Assembly: GCF_039539605.1 (NCBI RefSeq)
Contig: NZ_BAABDL010000105.1
Span: 1-25,353, forward strand
Source of the DNA: Amphibacillus indicireducens
GTDB taxonomy: Bacteria > Bacillota > Bacilli > Bacillales > Amphibacillaceae
Length of the DNA: 25,353 nucleotides
Reading direction: 5' to 3'
The first letter of the stretch is position 1. Each line of letters begins with the position of its first letter. A program made the position numbers and the translations under genes. Under the pieces are notes generated by a model, which searched no databases, was not told where the DNA came from, and saw nothing but the letters and a program-made list of their open reading frames with translations. Positions 24,181 to 25,353 of this stretch are shown here, piece by piece.

Positions 24181-24375
24181 TTATCTTGGTATCATTTGAT
24201 CGATGCGTTTTTGATCGCCTTTTGAAACGATTGCACCTTTACGTAGTTTTCTTTTTTGTTTTTGTGATTTATTTGCAAATAAGTGACTTGTATAACCTTG
24301 AGCACGTTTTAGCTTTCCAGAAGCTGTTCTCTTGAAACGTTTTTGCGTGCCCTTATGTGTTTTCATTTTTGGCAT
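24181..24375 (-). CDS. rpmI: 50S ribosomal protein L35
   Basis: This very basic 64-residue protein of the large subunit has the family start MPKMKTHKGTQKRFKRTASG and the conserved end KGDQKRIDQMIPR. It is co-transcribed between infC and rplT with short gaps (33 and 42 nt). The SD AAGGAGGA precedes ATG. Confidence 0.98.
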   Translation of the reverse strand: MPKMKTHKGTQKRFKRTASGKLKRAQGYTSHLFANKSQKQKRKLRKGAIVSKGDQKRIDQMIPR

Positions 24376-24408
24376 AGTTGTTCCTCCTTAAAACATCTAA
24401 AATAAAAC

Positions 24409-24924
24409 TTATTTTTCAATAGTTGGTGCGAGCATTAAGAACATGCTGCGACCTTCCATTTTCGGTTTTTGTTCAACAGTTGAAATGTCATTACATTCTT
24501 CAGCCATACGTTCAAGTACATCACGACCAAGATCTTTATGCGTGATTGCACGTCCGCGGAAACGGATTGATACTTTAACTTTATCCCCTTTTTCCAAGAA
24601 CTTACGTGCATTCCGAAGCTTTGTATTGAAATCATGATCTTCAATACCCGGGCTCAAACGAACTTCTTTAATATTAATGACCTTTTGCTTCTTACGTGCT
24701 TCTTTTTCTTTCTTCTGTTGTTCAAAACGATATTTCCCATAGTCCATAATCCGACATACAGGTGGCTTTGCATTTGCTGCAACAAGAACTAAATCCAAAT
24801 TACGAGTTGCCGCAATTTCCAAAGCTTCTTGACGAGATTTAACACCTAGTTGATCCCCATTTGAATCAATTAAACGAACTTCACGTGCGCGAATCCCCTC
24901 ATTAACATTCATCTCTTTGCTAAT
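24409..24924 (-). CDS. infC: translation initiation factor IF-3 (AUU start)
   Basis: IF-3 binds the 30S subunit, blocks 50S joining and checks the start codon. The N-terminal domain (NEGIRAREVRLIDSNGDQLG), lysine-rich linker (QQKKEKEARKKQKVINIKEV) and C-terminal domain (IRFRGRAITHKDLG, GRSMFLMLAP) are complete in 172 codons. In-frame ATGs upstream (24969, 24930) fit poorly: 24930 is only 3 nt from GGAGG. ATT at 24924 is 9 nt from it and corresponds to the SK- start of Bacillaceae IF-3. AUU starts on infC are a known autoregulatory device, because IF-3 itself rejects them. Confidence 0.95.
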   Translation of the reverse strand: MSKEMNVNEGIRAREVRLIDSNGDQLGVKSRQEALEIAATRNLDLVLVAANAKPPVCRIMDYGKYRFEQQKKEKEARKKQKVINIKEVRLSPGIEDHDFNTKLRNARKFLEKGDKVKVSIRFRGRAITHKDLGRDVLERMAEECNDISTVEQKPKMEGRSMFLMLAPTIEK

Positions 24925-25084
24925 AGCCATCCACCTCCAAAATATTTTAAAGCGTGTGATGATTGACAATGAATTAAAGTGAAATCATCCGACCGTTTTG
25001 ATAAGATCATCTGATAAAATTATGTATCATAGGTTTGATACACATCATGTTGGTAAACACGTACCCCTTTTATTTGAAATTGTT

Positions 25085-25215
25085 CAAATAAAAAAAGTGT
25101 CGGCACTCATGCACCCACACTTATCCTGTTTAATCAGAATAATAATTGTTAAATGACCTGGCAACATCATGAGTCGATCAGGCGAGAAGCGGGTGCCTCT
25201 ACTTGTCAATTGATC
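25085..25215 (-). promoter_or_regulatory. L20-type leader of infC-rpmI-rplT
   Basis: The minus-strand leader has GGCACCCGC (25197-25189) that can pair over at least 6 bp with GGGTGC (25116-25111). The second arm is also part of a terminator: AAGTGT (25122-25117) with ACACTT (25100-25095), followed by T7. Two mutually exclusive folds before infC are the design of the Firmicutes L20 autoregulatory leader, where excess L20 favours termination. A further small hairpin (TGTATCA/TGATACA, 25023-25042) lies between it and infC. 24970-25353 holds no gene I can support. Confidence 0.75.
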
Positions 25216-25237
25216 ATATTTAATTTCACACTTAATT

Positions 25238-25266
25238 ATAATACCATTTCATCTATCTCTTGTCAA
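25238..25266 (-). promoter_or_regulatory. sigma-A promoter of infC-rpmI-rplT
   Basis: TTGACA (25266-25261), a 17-bp spacer ending TGG and TATTAT (25243-25238) form a near-consensus promoter on the minus strand, just upstream of the leader. The remaining bases to the window end show no clear gene. Confidence 0.88.
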
Positions 25267-25353
25267 CTTATTTTTAAGCGATATAGCTATGAAGAGTAAA
25301 TTTATTTAAATGCATATTACTTGCTCAAACTGTGAGTTAAATTTTACCATCTG

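Noticed and set aside
25267..25353. 3' end of an upstream gene on the minus strand
   Set aside because: The open stretch to the window edge is under 30 codons, with no recognisable sequence, so it cannot be supported.

Overview
The window is AT-rich Gram-positive chromosomal DNA from the Bacillaceae. Two genes recognisable almost end to end are spore genes: gerE (late mother-cell regulator) and sspI (small acid-soluble spore protein), so the organism is very probably an endospore former. The core gene order (infC-rpmI-rplT-ysdA ... sspI/ysgA-pheST ... rnhC/zapA-yshB-polX-mutS2 ... trxA-uvrC ... yslB ... gerE) follows the Bacillus subtilis map as I remember it. The blocks that sit inside that order in B. 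subtilis (etfBA and fatty-acid oxidation genes between mutS2 and trxA; lysC and sdhCAB between uvrC and gerE) are absent. That pattern suits a spore former with reduced aerobic metabolism, such as an Amphibacillus-like organism. The genus is an inference.

Layout. 1-1.1 kb: AT-rich DNA and a CPBP membrane protease. 1.3-2.2 kb: gerE with a candidate sigma-K promoter, then yslB. 2.25-4.5 kb: uvrC and trxA. 4.7-9.6 kb: the zapA-yshB-polX-mutS2 run on the minus strand. 9.7-10.7 kb: divergent rnhC. 10.7-12.4 kb: a decayed accessory island with an NTF2-like ORF that seems to have lost its own start, a secreted-protein gene broken by an in-frame TGA, an msrA remnant and a tandem 52-bp hairpin array. 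12.46-16.3 kb: pheST under a Phe T-box. 16.31-16.47 kb: a second, unrelated hairpin array with the same 52-bp period. 16.5-19.3 kb: ysgA, sspI, an aldo/keto reductase and a lytic transglycosylase. 19.3-20.9 kb: a methionine ABC transporter locus in which metN is intact but metI and metQ are fused by a deletion. 21-23.7 kb: M42 aminopeptidase, dUTPase, a VTT membrane protein and a DUF1294 protein. 23.8-25.3 kb: infC-rpmI-rplT with an L20-type leader and a strong promoter.

How the genes work together. Most are housekeeping: nucleotide excision repair (UvrC), recombination and ribosome quality control (MutS2), base-excision gap filling (PolX), RNA/DNA hybrid removal (RNase HIII), dUTP removal, Phe-tRNA charging, translation initiation and ribosome assembly. 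Regulation is readable in several leaders: a T-box for pheST, an L20 leader for infC-rpmI-rplT, and an AUU start on infC.

The least explained signal is a set of hairpin-forming tandem repeats with a 52-bp period (close to five helical turns). They occur on both sides of the pheST operon, and a diverged relative lies near 22.2 kb.
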